Below, piece after piece: positions 25,910 to 34,944 of a stretch of DNA of 64,000 nucleotides (position 1 is the stretch's first letter; each line of letters starts with the position of its first letter). The stretch lies in NCBI RefSeq assembly GCF_001320245.1, contig NZ_BCBA01000001.1:118811-182810 (forward strand), given 5' to 3'. Source of the DNA: Pseudomonas sp. NBRC 111124. Its GTDB lineage: Bacteria > Pseudomonadota > Gammaproteobacteria > Pseudomonadales > Pseudomonadaceae. A model generated the notes under the pieces. That model saw nothing but the letters and a program-made list of their open reading frames with translations. It was not told the origin of the DNA and ran no database searches. The translations under genes and the position numbers were made by a program.

Positions 25910-26925
25910 TGCTGTCGCCGGTCTCGCGTCGCCGCCTGCAGCGCTTTCGCCGCAACCGCCTGGGCTGGGTGTCGCTGTGGCTGTTCGGCGGCTTGCTGAT
26001 GCTGAGCCTGTGCGCCGAACTGGTGGCAAACGACAAGCCACTGCTGCTGAGCTACAAAGGCAAGTTGTACATGCCGGCGCTCAAGCGCTACAGCGAGCAG
26101 CAGTTTGGTGGCCAACTGCCGTTCCAGCCTGATTACCGCAGCGCTTACGTGCGCCAACTGATCGAGGATCAGGGCGGGTGGATGCTGTTCGCGCCTATCC
26201 CGTTCAGCGCTGACACGCCCAATTATGATTTGCAGGTGCCGACCCCCAGCCCGCCCAGCGCGAGCAACTGGCTGGGCACCGACGACCAGGGGCGCGACGT
26301 GCTGGCACGGGTACTGTATGGCACCCGTACCTCGTTGCTGTTCGCCTTTGCCCTGACGGTGATCAGCGTGCTGATCGGTGTTGGCGCCGGCGCGCTGCAA
26401 GGCTACTACGGCGGCTGGGTGGACCTGTTCGGGCAACGCCTGCTGGAGGTGTGGTCAGGGCTACCGGTGCTGTACTTGCTGATCATCCTCAGCGGCTTCG
26501 TCGAGCCGGATTTCTGGTGGTTGCTGGGGATCATGGCGCTGTTCTCGTGGCTGGCCCTGGTCGATGTGGTGCGCGCCGAATTCTTGCGTGGGCGCAACCT
26601 CGAATACGTCAAGGCGGCGCGCGCCCTGGGGCTGTCCGACACCCGGGTGATGCTGCGTCATGTACTGCCCAACGCGATGAACGCGACGTTTACCTATGTA
26701 CCCTTCATGCTCACCGGGGCCATCACCACGCTGACGGCGCTGGATTTCCTCGGCTTCGGCATGCCCGCCGGCAGTGCTTCGCTGGGTGAGCTGGTGACCC
26801 AAGGCAAGCAGCACCTGGAGGCGCCCTGGCTGGGCTTTACCGCGTTCTTTGCTTTAGCGGTGATCTTGTCGCTTTTGGTATTTATCGGGGATGCCCTGCG
26901 CGAGGCGTTCGACCCCAGAGGATAG
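25909..26925 (+). CDS. yejE: ABC transporter permease YejE
   Basis: A 338-residue second permease of the DppC/OppC type. The N-terminal RRRLQRFRRNRLGWVSLWLFGG is followed by the long periplasmic region that marks YejE, the GTDDQGRDVLARVLYGTRTSL block and the EAA-type loop KAARALGLSDTRVMLRHVLPNA. It needs an ATPase (YejF) to work, but none follows; the next gene, 17 bp downstream, is a sigma-54 activator. The ATPase must be elsewhere or shared with another transporter. Confidence 0.93.
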   Translation: MLSPVSRRRLQRFRRNRLGWVSLWLFGGLLMLSLCAELVANDKPLLLSYKGKLYMPALKRYSEQQFGGQLPFQPDYRSAYVRQLIEDQGGWMLFAPIPFSADTPNYDLQVPTPSPPSASNWLGTDDQGRDVLARVLYGTRTSLLFAFALTVISVLIGVGAGALQGYYGGWVDLFGQRLLEVWSGLPVLYLLIILSGFVEPDFWWLLGIMALFSWLALVDVVRAEFLRGRNLEYVKAARALGLSDTRVMLRHVLPNAMNATFTYVPFMLTGAITTLTALDFLGFGMPAGSASLGELVTQGKQHLEAPWLGFTAFFALAVILSLLVFIGDALREAFDPRG

Positions 26926-26942
26926 GTTTCAGGATTTTACCC

Positions 26943-28325
26943 ATGCACGACAGCGATAGCCTCAAGGACTACCCCCAGGTACGGCAACTGGCGATCCGCT
27001 CGCTGTTCGAGATCATCGAGCAGTCCAGCGAAGGCACGGTGATCGTTGACCGTGAAGCGCGTATCGTCTGGATGAACGAACGTTACGCCCGCCGCTTCGG
27101 CCTGAGCGATGCTGCCAGCGCGATCGGCCAACCCTGCGAGGCGGTCATCCCGGGCAGCCTGATGCGCCAGGTGGTGAGCAATGGCCGCCCGATCCTGCTG
27201 GACATGCTCGACACCCCCAACGAGCCGCTGGTGGTGATGCGCCTGCCGATCGTTGATGCCCAGGGCGCGCTGATCGGCGCCATCGGCTTTGCCCTGTTCG
27301 AGGAGCTGCGCAGCCTGTCGCCCCTGCTCAAACGCTATTCGAGCATGCAGCAGGAACTGGCCAGCACCCGCTCGCAATTGCGCGCACGCCAGGCCAAGTA
27401 CAGTTTTGCCCAGTTCGTCGGCAGCAGCCCGGCCAGCCTCGAGGCCAAGCGTCGCGCCCGGCGTGGGGCAGGCAGCGATTCGCCAGTGTTGCTGCTGGGC
27501 GAGACCGGTACCGGCAAGGAGCTTTTGGCCCATGCCATCCACGCCACTTCGGCGCGGGCACACAAGGCCTTCGTCAGTGTCAACAGCGCGGCGATCCCCG
27601 AAACCTTGCTGGAAGCCGAATTCTTCGGCACCGCGCCCGGTGCCTTTACCGGTGCCGACCGCAAGGGCCGCAGCGGCAAGCTGCAACTGGCCGAGGGCGG
27701 TACGTTGTTCCTCGATGAGATCGGCGACATGCCCCTGGCGCTGCAAAGCAAGCTGCTGCGTGTGCTGCAGGAAAAGGAGTACGAACCAGTCGGCTCGAAC
27801 CAGATGCTGCGTAGCGATGTGCGTATCATTGCCGCCACTTCCATCGACCTGCAGGCGGCCATGGCACGTGGGGCGTTTCGTGCCGACCTGTACTACCGGT
27901 TGAATGTGCTGCCGATCGAGGTACCGCCGCTGCGGGAGCGGGTCGAAGACTTGCCGGCGCTGTGCGAGGCGATCCTGGCCGAACTGGGCAGCCAGTACGA
28001 ACTGGAGCCCGAGGCGCAGGCATTACTGGCGCGCCATGCCTGGCCGGGGAATATTCGCGAGTTACGCAACGTGCTGGAGCGCGCGACGTTGCTGGCTGAC
28101 CAGCCGCGCCTTGGCCTCGCCGACCTGTCTGCGGCGCTGGGGCCATTGAGCCCGGTCGCGGGTCAGGAAAAAGCGATGAGCTATCGTGAGGCGTGTGAAC
28201 AGTTTGAACGGCGGCTGATTGCCGGGGCTTTGGCCGAGCATGCGGGGAATGTGCCCGAGGCTGCAAAGGCGCTGGGGTTGGGACGCTCGACCTTGTATAA
28301 AAAGATGGTTGTATTTGGTCTCTGA
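26943..28325 (+). CDS. hbcR: Sigma-54-dependent activator of 3-hydroxybutyrate genes (HbcR-like)
   Basis: A 460-residue enhancer-binding protein: an N-terminal PAS sensor (about 18-130, EQSSEGTVIVDREARIVWMNERYARRFG), AAA+ domain with Walker A GETGTGKE, the canonical GAFTGA loop at 233-238 and FLDEIGD, and a Fis helix-turn-helix at the end (ALGLGRSTLYKKM). It lies just upstream of a GntP permease and 3-hydroxybutyrate dehydrogenase that have a -24/-12 promoter. The order matches the hbcR-hbcT-hbdH group of P. aeruginosa, on which the symbol rests. The ligand is presumably 3-hydroxybutyrate or a product. Confidence 0.87.
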   Translation: MHDSDSLKDYPQVRQLAIRSLFEIIEQSSEGTVIVDREARIVWMNERYARRFGLSDAASAIGQPCEAVIPGSLMRQVVSNGRPILLDMLDTPNEPLVVMRLPIVDAQGALIGAIGFALFEELRSLSPLLKRYSSMQQELASTRSQLRARQAKYSFAQFVGSSPASLEAKRRARRGAGSDSPVLLLGETGTGKELLAHAIHATSARAHKAFVSVNSAAIPETLLEAEFFGTAPGAFTGADRKGRSGKLQLAEGGTLFLDEIGDMPLALQSKLLRVLQEKEYEPVGSNQMLRSDVRIIAATSIDLQAAMARGAFRADLYYRLNVLPIEVPPLRERVEDLPALCEAILAELGSQYELEPEAQALLARHAWPGNIRELRNVLERATLLADQPRLGLADLSAALGPLSPVAGQEKAMSYREACEQFERRLIAGALAEHAGNVPEAAKALGLGRSTLYKKMVVFGL

Positions 28326-28376
28326 TTGGAGACTTGCGTTTCTGATCTGAGATTTCCGCGAGGGCTTCGCCCTCGT

Positions 28377-28440
28377 TCGCCGGCAAGCACGGCTCCCACA
28401 GGGTTCCGTGCCCCCCTGTGGGAGCCGCGCTTGCCGGCGA
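28377..28440. repeat. Inverted REP pair
   Basis: CGCCGGCAAGCACGGCTCCC continuing into ACAGGG, and the mirror copy CCCCTGTGGGAGCCGCGC continuing into TTGCCGGCGA, form a near-perfect long hairpin between hbcR and the permease. It probably separates their transcripts. Confidence 0.9.
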
Positions 28441-28532
28441 TGGGCTGCAAAGCAGCCCCCTACCGTCTCAAAGCGTAGACATGCCATTAAATTTAAAGAT
28501 GATTTTCTTTTAATTTCAATAAGTTACAACGT

Positions 28533-28548
28533 TGGCACGATTCCCGCT
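28533..28548 (+). promoter_or_regulatory. Sigma-54 promoter of the 3-hydroxybutyrate operon
   Basis: TGGCACGATTCCCGCT has GG and GC ten bases apart, as the -24/-12 element requires; the -12 half is CCGCT instead of TTGCT. The AT-rich stretch just upstream (28490-28525) could bind IHF. The adjacent regulator is an RpoN activator. Confidence 0.8.
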
Positions 28549-28565
28549 ATCTCCCGGTCACCCAT

Positions 28566-28573
28566 AACAACAA
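28566..28573 (+). promoter_or_regulatory. Crc/Hfq CA motif before the hydroxybutyrate permease
   Basis: AACAACAA is an exact AANAANAA, about 10 nt before the AGGAG site of the permease gene. Confidence 0.5.
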
Positions 28574-28597
28574 GACTTACCCAGGAGATCCATCCCG

Positions 28598-29989
28598 ATG
28601 ACCGTGCTCATCGCCCTCGCCGCTCTGGCCCTGCTGATGTTGGCCGCCTACCGCGGTTACAGCGTGATCCTTTTTGCCCCCATCGCCGCCCTCGGCGCCG
28701 TCCTGCTCACCGACCCTGCCGCCGTGGCCCCCGCGTTCACCGGGGTGTTCATGGAGAAAATGGTCGGCTTCATCAAGCTGTACTTCCCGGTATTCCTGCT
28801 CGGCGCCGTGTTCGGCAAGCTGATTGAGCTGTCCGGCTTCTCGCGCTCGATCGTCGCCGCCGCCATCCGCCTGCTCGGCACTCGCCAGGCGATGCTGGTG
28901 ATCGTGCTGGTCTGCGCCCTGCTCACTTACGGCGGCGTGTCGCTGTTCGTGGTGGTGTTCGCGGTATACCCGTTCGCCGCCGAGATGTTCCGCCAGAGCG
29001 ACATCCCCAAACGCCTGATCCCGGCAACCATCGCCTTGGGCGCGTTCTCATTCACCATGGACGCGTTGCCCGGCACCCCGCAGATCCAGAACATCATCCC
29101 CAGCACCTTCTTCAACACCACGGCCTGGGCCGCGCCGTGGCTGGGGCTGATCGGCACGCTGTTCGTGTTTTGCAGCGGCATGCTCTACCTGCAGCGCCAG
29201 CGCAACAAGGCCCAGCGTGCGGGCGAAGGCTACGGCAGCAACCTGCGTAACGAACCTGAGACAGCGGCCGACCTGGCCCTGCCCAATCCCTGGCTGGCCC
29301 TCTCGCCGCTGGTGCTGGTGGGGGTGATGAACCTGCTGTTCACCCATTGGATCCCGCAGTGGTACGGCCCCAGCCATACCCTGCAACTGCCGGGCATGAC
29401 CGCGCCGGTCAACAGCGACGTGGCCAAGCTCACGGCGATCTGGGCGGTGCAGGCAGCATTGCTGGTGGGCATCCTGATGGTGCTGGTATGCGCCTTCGGG
29501 GTAATCCGCGAACGCCTGGCCGAGGGCACCAAGAGTGCGGTCGGCGGCGCCCTGCTGGCGGCCATGAACACCGCATCCGAATATGGTTTTGGCGCCGTTA
29601 TCGCCTCGCTGCCGGGCTTTCTGGTGCTCGCCGATGCCTTGCGCGGCATTCCCAACCCGTTGGTCAACGAAGCGATCACCGTCACCCTGCTGGCGGGCAT
29701 CACCGGCTCCGCCTCGGGTGGCATGAGCATCGCCCTGGCGGCCATGAGCGACAGCTTCATCGCTGCGGCCCATGCCGCCAACATTCCCCTTGAAGTGCTG
29801 CACCGGGTGGCCGCGATGGCTAGTGGCGGCATGGACACCCTGCCGCACAACGGCGCGGTGATCACCTTGCTGGCGGTGACCGGGCTGACCCACCGCGAAG
29901 CCTACAAGGACATTTTCGGTATTACCCTGATCAAGACCCTGGCGGTCTTCGTGGTCATCGCCACGTTCTACGCCACCGGCATCGTCTAA
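28598..29989 (+). CDS. hbcT: GntP-family permease, probable 3-hydroxybutyrate transporter
   Basis: A 463-residue inner-membrane transporter with about 12 TM segments, the GntP family that carries gluconate and short hydroxy acids. The family blocks GGVSLFVVVFAVYPFA, FTMDALPGTPQIQNIIP and the C-terminal ITGSASGGMSIALAAM ... ASGGMDTLPHNGAVITLL are present. An AGGAG site lies 8 nt before the ATG. It is 11 bp from 3-hydroxybutyrate dehydrogenase, which defines the likely substrate. The symbol follows the P. aeruginosa naming. Confidence 0.87.
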   Translation: MTVLIALAALALLMLAAYRGYSVILFAPIAALGAVLLTDPAAVAPAFTGVFMEKMVGFIKLYFPVFLLGAVFGKLIELSGFSRSIVAAAIRLLGTRQAMLVIVLVCALLTYGGVSLFVVVFAVYPFAAEMFRQSDIPKRLIPATIALGAFSFTMDALPGTPQIQNIIPSTFFNTTAWAAPWLGLIGTLFVFCSGMLYLQRQRNKAQRAGEGYGSNLRNEPETAADLALPNPWLALSPLVLVGVMNLLFTHWIPQWYGPSHTLQLPGMTAPVNSDVAKLTAIWAVQAALLVGILMVLVCAFGVIRERLAEGTKSAVGGALLAAMNTASEYGFGAVIASLPGFLVLADALRGIPNPLVNEAITVTLLAGITGSASGGMSIALAAMSDSFIAAAHAANIPLEVLHRVAAMASGGMDTLPHNGAVITLLAVTGLTHREAYKDIFGITLIKTLAVFVVIATFYATGIV

Positions 29990-30000
29990 GGAGTTTCTGC

Positions 30001-30771
30001 ATGACTTTGAAAGGCAAGACTGCACTCGTCACCGGCTCCACCAGCGGCATCGGCCTGGGCATTGCGCAAGTGTTGGCCCGCGCCGGCGCGAACATTGTGC
30101 TCAACGGTTTCGGCGACCCGTCGCCGGCCTTGGCAGAGATCGCCAGCCACGGCGTCAAGGTGGCCCACCACCCGGCGGACCTGTCCGATGTCGCGCAAAT
30201 CGAAGCACTGTTCGCGATGGCCGAGCGCGAATTCGGTGGCGTCGACATCCTGGTCAGCAACGCCGGCATCCAGCACGTGGCGCCGGTGGAACAGTTCCCG
30301 GTGGAAAGCTGGGACAAGATCATCGCTCTCAACCTGTCGGCCGTGTTCCATGGCACCCGCCTGGCTCTGCCCGGCATGCGCGCGCGTAACTGGGGGCGGA
30401 TCATCAATATCGCTTCGGTACACGGGCTGGTCGGCTCCACCGGCAAGGCGGCCTATGTGGCGGCCAAGCATGGCGTGGTCGGGCTGACCAAGGTGGTAGG
30501 GCTGGAGACCGCCACCAGCAATGTCACCTGCAATGCCATTTGCCCAGGCTGGGTGCTGACTCCGCTGGTGCAAAAACAGATCGACGATCGTGCCGCCAAC
30601 GGCGTCAATCCGCAGCAAGCACAGCATGATCTGCTGGCCGAGAAGCAACCGTCGTTGGCCTTCGTCACCCCCGAACACCTCGGTGAGCTGGTACTATTCC
30701 TGTGCAGCGAGGCCGGTAGCCAGGTTCGCGGTGCCGCCTGGAACGTCGATGGTGGCTGGTTGGCCCAGTGA
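30001..30771 (+). CDS. hbdH: D-3-hydroxybutyrate dehydrogenase
   Basis: A 256-residue short-chain dehydrogenase converting D-3-hydroxybutyrate to acetoacetate with NAD+. It has [21 protein letters not shown], the catalytic Ser in [11 protein letters not shown] and YxxxK in YVAAKHG. Family-specific stretches include [18 protein letters not shown] and the C-terminal WNVDGGW. GGAG precedes the ATG. Second gene of the RpoN-controlled operon. Confidence 0.95.
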   Translation: MTLKGKTALVTGSTSGIGLGIAQVLARAGANIVLNGFGDPSPALAEIASHGVKVAHHPADLSDVAQIEALFAMAEREFGGVDILVSNAGIQHVAPVEQFPVESWDKIIALNLSAVFHGTRLALPGMRARNWGRIINIASVHGLVGSTGKAAYVAAKHGVVGLTKVVGLETATSNVTCNAICPGWVLTPLVQKQIDDRAANGVNPQQAQHDLLAEKQPSLAFVTPEHLGELVLFLCSEAGSQVRGAAWNVDGGWLAQ

Positions 30772-30826
30772 CGGGCGGCCTGGGCCTGGCAACGGTCTTG
30801 CACTCGTTTATCTGCAAGGAGGCCCT

Positions 30827-31306
30827 ATGCGCCCAAACCCAATGACCGCGATCCTGGCCCTTACCCTGGCCGCCGCCGCTCCGGCGATGGCAGCCAGCCT
30901 CAAGGACGTCGCGCCCTATCCCGAGGCGGAAAAAGGCTTCACCCGGCAGGTCATCCACCTGCCGGCACAAACCGATGAATCGGCCCACAAGCTGGAGATC
31001 CTCGCGGGCAAGACGCTGGAAGTGGACTGCAACCACCAACGCCTGGCCGGCAGCCTGGAAGAGCATACCCTTGAAGGCTGGGGCTACAGCTACTACCGCC
31101 TGGACAAGGTCGGTGGCCCGGCCAGCACCCTGATGGCCTGCCCGGATGGCAAGAAGACCCAGGCCTTCGTGCCGGTGGTCGGTGAAGGCTTCATGCTGCG
31201 TTACAACAGCAAGCTGCCGGTGGTGGTGTATGTACCCAAAGGTGTCGAAGTGCGTTATCGCGTGTGGTCGGCATCGGCCGACGTGCACACCGCTAAAGTG
31301 GAGTAA
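30827..31306 (+). CDS. eco: Ecotin, periplasmic serine-protease inhibitor
   Basis: A 159-residue precursor with a signal peptide (cleavage near AMA-ASLKD). It matches ecotin in [12 protein letters not shown], containing the reactive-site P1 Met and the Cys of the conserved disulphide, and in [26 protein letters not shown]. The dimer inhibits trypsin-like proteases such as host elastase or lysosomal enzymes. AAGGAGG precedes the ATG. It stands alone between the hydroxybutyrate operon and a parvulin. Confidence 0.95.
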   Translation: MRPNPMTAILALTLAAAAPAMAASLKDVAPYPEAEKGFTRQVIHLPAQTDESAHKLEILAGKTLEVDCNHQRLAGSLEEHTLEGWGYSYYRLDKVGGPASTLMACPDGKKTQAFVPVVGEGFMLRYNSKLPVVVYVPKGVEVRYRVWSASADVHTAKVE

Positions 31307-31314
31307 GTGACTCC

Positions 31315-31337
31315 GAGGGCCCCTGGATGGGGCCCTC
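31315..31337. terminator. Hairpin after ecotin
   Basis: GAGGGCCCC and GGGGCCCTC form a perfect 9-bp stem over a 5-nt loop 9 nt after the eco stop. There is no T-tract, so termination may be partial or the stem may only protect the transcript end. Confidence 0.5.
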
Positions 31338-31405
31338 AACCCCAAGCAGCAAGCTACGCGATCAGTCATAATGTCGGCCTTTTTTGCCCGAAGCACAGGT
31401 GTCCC

Positions 31406-31681
31406 ATGAAAGCTCAAGCCCGCCACATCCTGGTCAAGACCGCTGACGAAGCCGAAAAGCTCAAGCAGCGCATCGCCAACGGCGAGGCCTTCGACGTGCT
31501 GGCAAAAAAGTTCTCCACTTGCCCTTCGGGCAAGCGCGGCGGTGACCTGGGTGAAGTACGCCCGGGCCAGCTGGTGGGCGCGATCGACCAGGTCATCTTC
31601 AAGAAACCTTTGCGTGTGGTGCACGGGCCGATCAAGAGCAAGTTCGGCTACCACCTGGTGCAGACCTTCTATCGCGATTGA
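31406..31681 (+). CDS. Peptidyl-prolyl cis-trans isomerase, single-domain parvulin (second copy)
   Basis: A 91-residue cytoplasmic parvulin (ARHILVKT, CPSGKRGGDLGEVRPGQLVGAIDQVIF, FGYHLVQTF). It shares the fold with the copy at 22634-22915 but is diverged, so it is an old paralogue. No signal peptide. Confidence 0.92.
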   Translation: MKAQARHILVKTADEAEKLKQRIANGEAFDVLAKKFSTCPSGKRGGDLGEVRPGQLVGAIDQVIFKKPLRVVHGPIKSKFGYHLVQTFYRD

Positions 31682-31814
31682 TAGCCACGGGCCACCTAGC
31701 ATTTTTGCCAGTTGCCCCGTATTTGCCCATTACATACAACTCAGGCAGGGCCGAAGCGGCATCTGAAATGCTGCTTCAGGTAGTGGTCCCTCTAATGGAC
31801 ACGGAGACCTGCCG

Positions 31815-34193
31815 ATGCGTTGCCCTCGCCTGCTGCTGCCTGCTGCCTTTCCCCTCCTCATCCTGCCGCTGATCGTTCATGCGCAAGCCTTGGTGGTTTC
31901 GCCTGGCGACAACCTGGGTGCCGTCGTGCAGACCCAGGACGTCGACGATTTCAAGATGACGGGGGGTATCGTCCGGTCGCTGAACCAGGGTCAAGGCTAT
32001 GACACCTTCGAAATGACGGGCGGGCGGATCGTAGGCGCCTTTGAGGATGGTGACAGCGCCGTGTTCAAAGGTGGCCGGATCGGCCGGGTCGACCTCAAGC
32101 TCGCTGACAACGTGTTCATAATGTCCCAGGAGCTCGGCATCGAAACCCTTATCGATGGCAACCTGGTCAGCGGTTTCGGCAACGACACCATCATCCTTCG
32201 CGGCGGCACCATTGGCGGAAACATCAGCACCAGCGGCGGCGTGGATAACATCACCATCGACGGCGGTACCTTGATCGGCAACGTGCTGGCCAGTACCGGC
32301 AATGATGTCCTGAATTGGTCGGGGGGCACCATCAGAGGGCGGGTCGACATGGGCGTCGATGACGATAAGGTCATCATCAGCAACCTCAACCCGCAAACCC
32401 TGACCATCAACATCGATGGCGGTGCCGGCAATGACAACCTGCAGTTCATCAACAGCGAGATCGACGGCGGCGCCCGCTACCTGAACTTCGAGGCTGTCGA
32501 GGTGAACCAGAACAGCCGCCTGACCCTGAACGATACGCTGACCCTGGGAGATGCAGGCAGCGGCTCTGGCAGCCTGGGGATCGATGCCAGCAGTACGCTG
32601 GTTGCTCGCCAAGGGACGGTTGCGCCCTTCACTGCGGGGCAGCTTGCCAGCGTTCATAACGCCGGCACGATCGACCTGAGCACGGGCAATGACGCCCAGG
32701 GCCGCCTGACCATCAATGGCAACTACCAAGGCGACAATGGCCTGTTGCGCGTGAACAGCGTGCTCGCGGACGACGACGCGGCTTCCGATCGGCTGGTGGT
32801 CAGCCAGGGCAGCATCAGCGGCAGCACGCGCCTGGAGGTGAACAACCTGGGTGGCGCGGGTGCCGTCACCCGCCAGAACGGTATCCAGGTCGTCGAAGCC
32901 CGTGATGGCGCCACCAGCAGCGCCACGGCCGTTGTCCAGACCCAGACGCTGTCGGTCGGTGCTTATGACTACCGGCTGTTCAAAGGCGGTGTGACTGCGG
33001 GCAGTGAAAACAGTTTCTACCTGCGCTCGACGCTGGTCGCGCCGCCCGCTCCGGCCCCCGCGCCACAACCCGCAAGCCCTTCACAGCCAACGCAGCCTGG
33101 GGAACCCTCACAGCCAACACAGCCAACACAGCCGGGCGAGCCGCCATTGATCGCCCCGGCCGCGACATCGCCTGTCGCCGCGCCTGCCCCCGGCCAGCTC
33201 GACCTGCCAGCACCGGTGCAAGGCGAAAGCCTGCCGCTGTATCGCCCGGAAGTGCCTGTTTATGCGGCAGCACCAAGGGGCGCCGCGATCATTGCCCGCC
33301 AGGCATTGGGCACCTTCCATCAGCGCCAAGGTGACCAGCAATTGCTGCAGGGCCAAGGCGCCCTGCCCGCCAGCTGGGGGCAAGCCTACGGCGGTGCATT
33401 GCGCCAGCAATGGAGCGGCTCCGTCAGCCCGAGCCTGAACGGTGACCTGTATGGTTTCAAGGTGGGTCAGGACCTGTACGCCAAGGTCAGCGATGACGGC
33501 TACCGCCAGCAGCTGGGCCTGTATGTCAGCCAGAGCCGGCTGGATGCCGATGTGAAAGGCTTTGCCCTGGCTGTGGAGGACCGCAGCGTCGGTGACCTGA
33601 AGCTCGATGGCGACAGTGTCGGCGGCTACTGGACGCTGGTGGGCCCGCAAGGCGGGTACCTCGACAGCGTGCTGCAATACACCAAACTCGATGGCCGCGC
33701 CCGCTCCGACCGCGGCGACAAGCTGAACATCGACGGCCACGCCTGGACCGCATCGCTGGAGTCCGGTTACCCGATCAGCCTGTCCGGGCACTGGACCCTG
33801 GAGCCGCAAGCCCAGCTGATTGCCCAGAAAGTCTCGCTGGACAGCGCCAATGACAGCGTCTCGCACATCAGCCACGATGCCCAGGTCGAGCTCACCGGCC
33901 GGCTCGGCGTGCGCCTTGAAGGCGCCTACAAAACGAGCAGCGTGCGTTCGCTGCAACCCTATGCGCAAGTGAACCTGTGGCACGGCGACGGCGGCCGCGA
34001 CACGCTAACGTTCGATGGGGTGGACAAGATCAAGACCGACTACCGCTACACCTCGCTGCAACTTGAAACCGGCCTGGTGGCCCAGGTCAGCGAGGCGCTG
34101 AGCCTGCACGGCGGCGTGCAGTACTCAAGCAACCTCGACAGCCGCCAGCAGGAAGGCAGTGGCGTGAACCTGGGCGTACGCTGGCAGTTCTAA
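31815..34193 (+). CDS. Autotransporter (type Va) with short-repeat passenger
   Basis: A 792-residue outer-membrane protein. A signal peptide (to about HAQA) leads into a passenger of about 370 residues built from short beta-strand repeats with recurring GG-T/R-I-x-G units (MTGGIVRSL, MTGGRIVGAF, FKGGRIGRV, LRGGTIGGNI, IDGGTLIGNV, WSGGTIRGRV). A Pro/Gln/Thr-rich spacer with repeated QPTQPGEP follows near 420-450. The C-terminal 300 residues form the beta-barrel, ending in aromatic WQF as the BAM machinery requires. No protease or lipase motif is seen, so an adhesin-like role is most likely. GGAG precedes the ATG. The last 4 nt overlap the convergent LysE gene. Confidence 0.88.
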   Translation: MRCPRLLLPAAFPLLILPLIVHAQALVVSPGDNLGAVVQTQDVDDFKMTGGIVRSLNQGQGYDTFEMTGGRIVGAFEDGDSAVFKGGRIGRVDLKLADNVFIMSQELGIETLIDGNLVSGFGNDTIILRGGTIGGNISTSGGVDNITIDGGTLIGNVLASTGNDVLNWSGGTIRGRVDMGVDDDKVIISNLNPQTLTINIDGGAGNDNLQFINSEIDGGARYLNFEAVEVNQNSRLTLNDTLTLGDAGSGSGSLGIDASSTLVARQGTVAPFTAGQLASVHNAGTIDLSTGNDAQGRLTINGNYQGDNGLLRVNSVLADDDAASDRLVVSQGSISGSTRLEVNNLGGAGAVTRQNGIQVVEARDGATSSATAVVQTQTLSVGAYDYRLFKGGVTAGSENSFYLRSTLVAPPAPAPAPQPASPSQPTQPGEPSQPTQPTQPGEPPLIAPAATSPVAAPAPGQLDLPAPVQGESLPLYRPEVPVYAAAPRGAAIIARQALGTFHQRQGDQQLLQGQGALPASWGQAYGGALRQQWSGSVSPSLNGDLYGFKVGQDLYAKVSDDGYRQQLGLYVSQSRLDADVKGFALAVEDRSVGDLKLDGDSVGGYWTLVGPQGGYLDSVLQYTKLDGRARSDRGDKLNIDGHAWTASLESGYPISLSGHWTLEPQAQLIAQKVSLDSANDSVSHISHDAQVELTGRLGVRLEGAYKTSSVRSLQPYAQVNLWHGDGGRDTLTFDGVDKIKTDYRYTSLQLETGLVAQVSEALSLHGGVQYSSNLDSRQQEGSGVNLGVRWQF

Positions 34194-34813
34194 CGGCGCG
34201 CCGCCAGCAGGCCGAGGCCGGCGCAACCGAGCAGCGAGGCGCTGACCCGGTTGAACAGCCGGCGTGGCCCAGGCTGGCTGAACCAGCGCTGCATGTAGGC
34301 ACCCAGGCCCGAGTAGATGGCGATTGCCGCCCACTCCAGCAGCAAGAACAGCACGCCCAGCCAGAGGAACTGCTCGCTCACCGGGGTAGCGCTGCCAACC
34401 GACACGAACTGTGGCAGAAAGGCGGTGAAGATCAGGATGGCCTTCGGGTTGCCCGCCGCCACCCAGAATTCCTGGCGCGCCAGGCGCCAAGTACCGCGCG
34501 GGTGATCGCTGGCTACCACGGCCTCGCCGACCGGGGCGCGCCACAGCTGCCAGGCGATATAGAACAGGTAGGCCGCGCCCACCACCTTGATCGCCAGGAA
34601 CAGGTATTCGCTGGTGTGCAGCACCACCGCCAGGCCCATGGCGGCCAGGGCAATCATGCCGCTGAAGGCAAGAATCCGCCCGCCACCGGCCACGCAGGCG
34701 GTACGCAAGCCGTAGCGGCTGGCATTGTGCAACGACAACAGGTTGTTCGGCCCCGGCGCCAGGTTCAGGGCGAAACAGGCAGGGATGAATAGCAACAGGC
34801 TCGACAGGTCCAT
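34190..34813 (-). CDS. LysE/RhtB-family amino-acid exporter
   Basis: A 207-residue inner-membrane protein with about six TM segments. The family N-terminus (FIPACFALNLAPGPNNLLSLHNASRYG) and the repeat half (FWVAAGNPKAILIFTAFLPQFV) are present. LysE/RhtB proteins export amino acids such as lysine, threonine or homoserine lactone. It is divergent from an AraC regulator at 34945, which may control it. Confidence 0.9.
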   Translation of the reverse strand: MDLSSLLLFIPACFALNLAPGPNNLLSLHNASRYGLRTACVAGGGRILAFSGMIALAAMGLAVVLHTSEYLFLAIKVVGAAYLFYIAWQLWRAPVGEAVVASDHPRGTWRLARQEFWVAAGNPKAILIFTAFLPQFVSVGSATPVSEQFLWLGVLFLLLEWAAIAIYSGLGAYMQRWFSQPGPRRLFNRVSASLLGCAGLGLLAARR

Positions 34814-34944
34814 TTTGTTCTCCAGGCAATCAACCGTTACTGTCGATGCCGGGCGGGTGCCCGGTCATGGTACAGCCAACTGCAAAAACTGTACGGTCAA
34901 GCGCCCGCCGCTGCTAAGCTGCCGAGCTGATCGAGGACCCCATC

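Noticed and set aside
22634..31681. The two parvulin genes as a recent duplication
   Set aside because: They share family motifs only; the sequences are well diverged and their surroundings differ.
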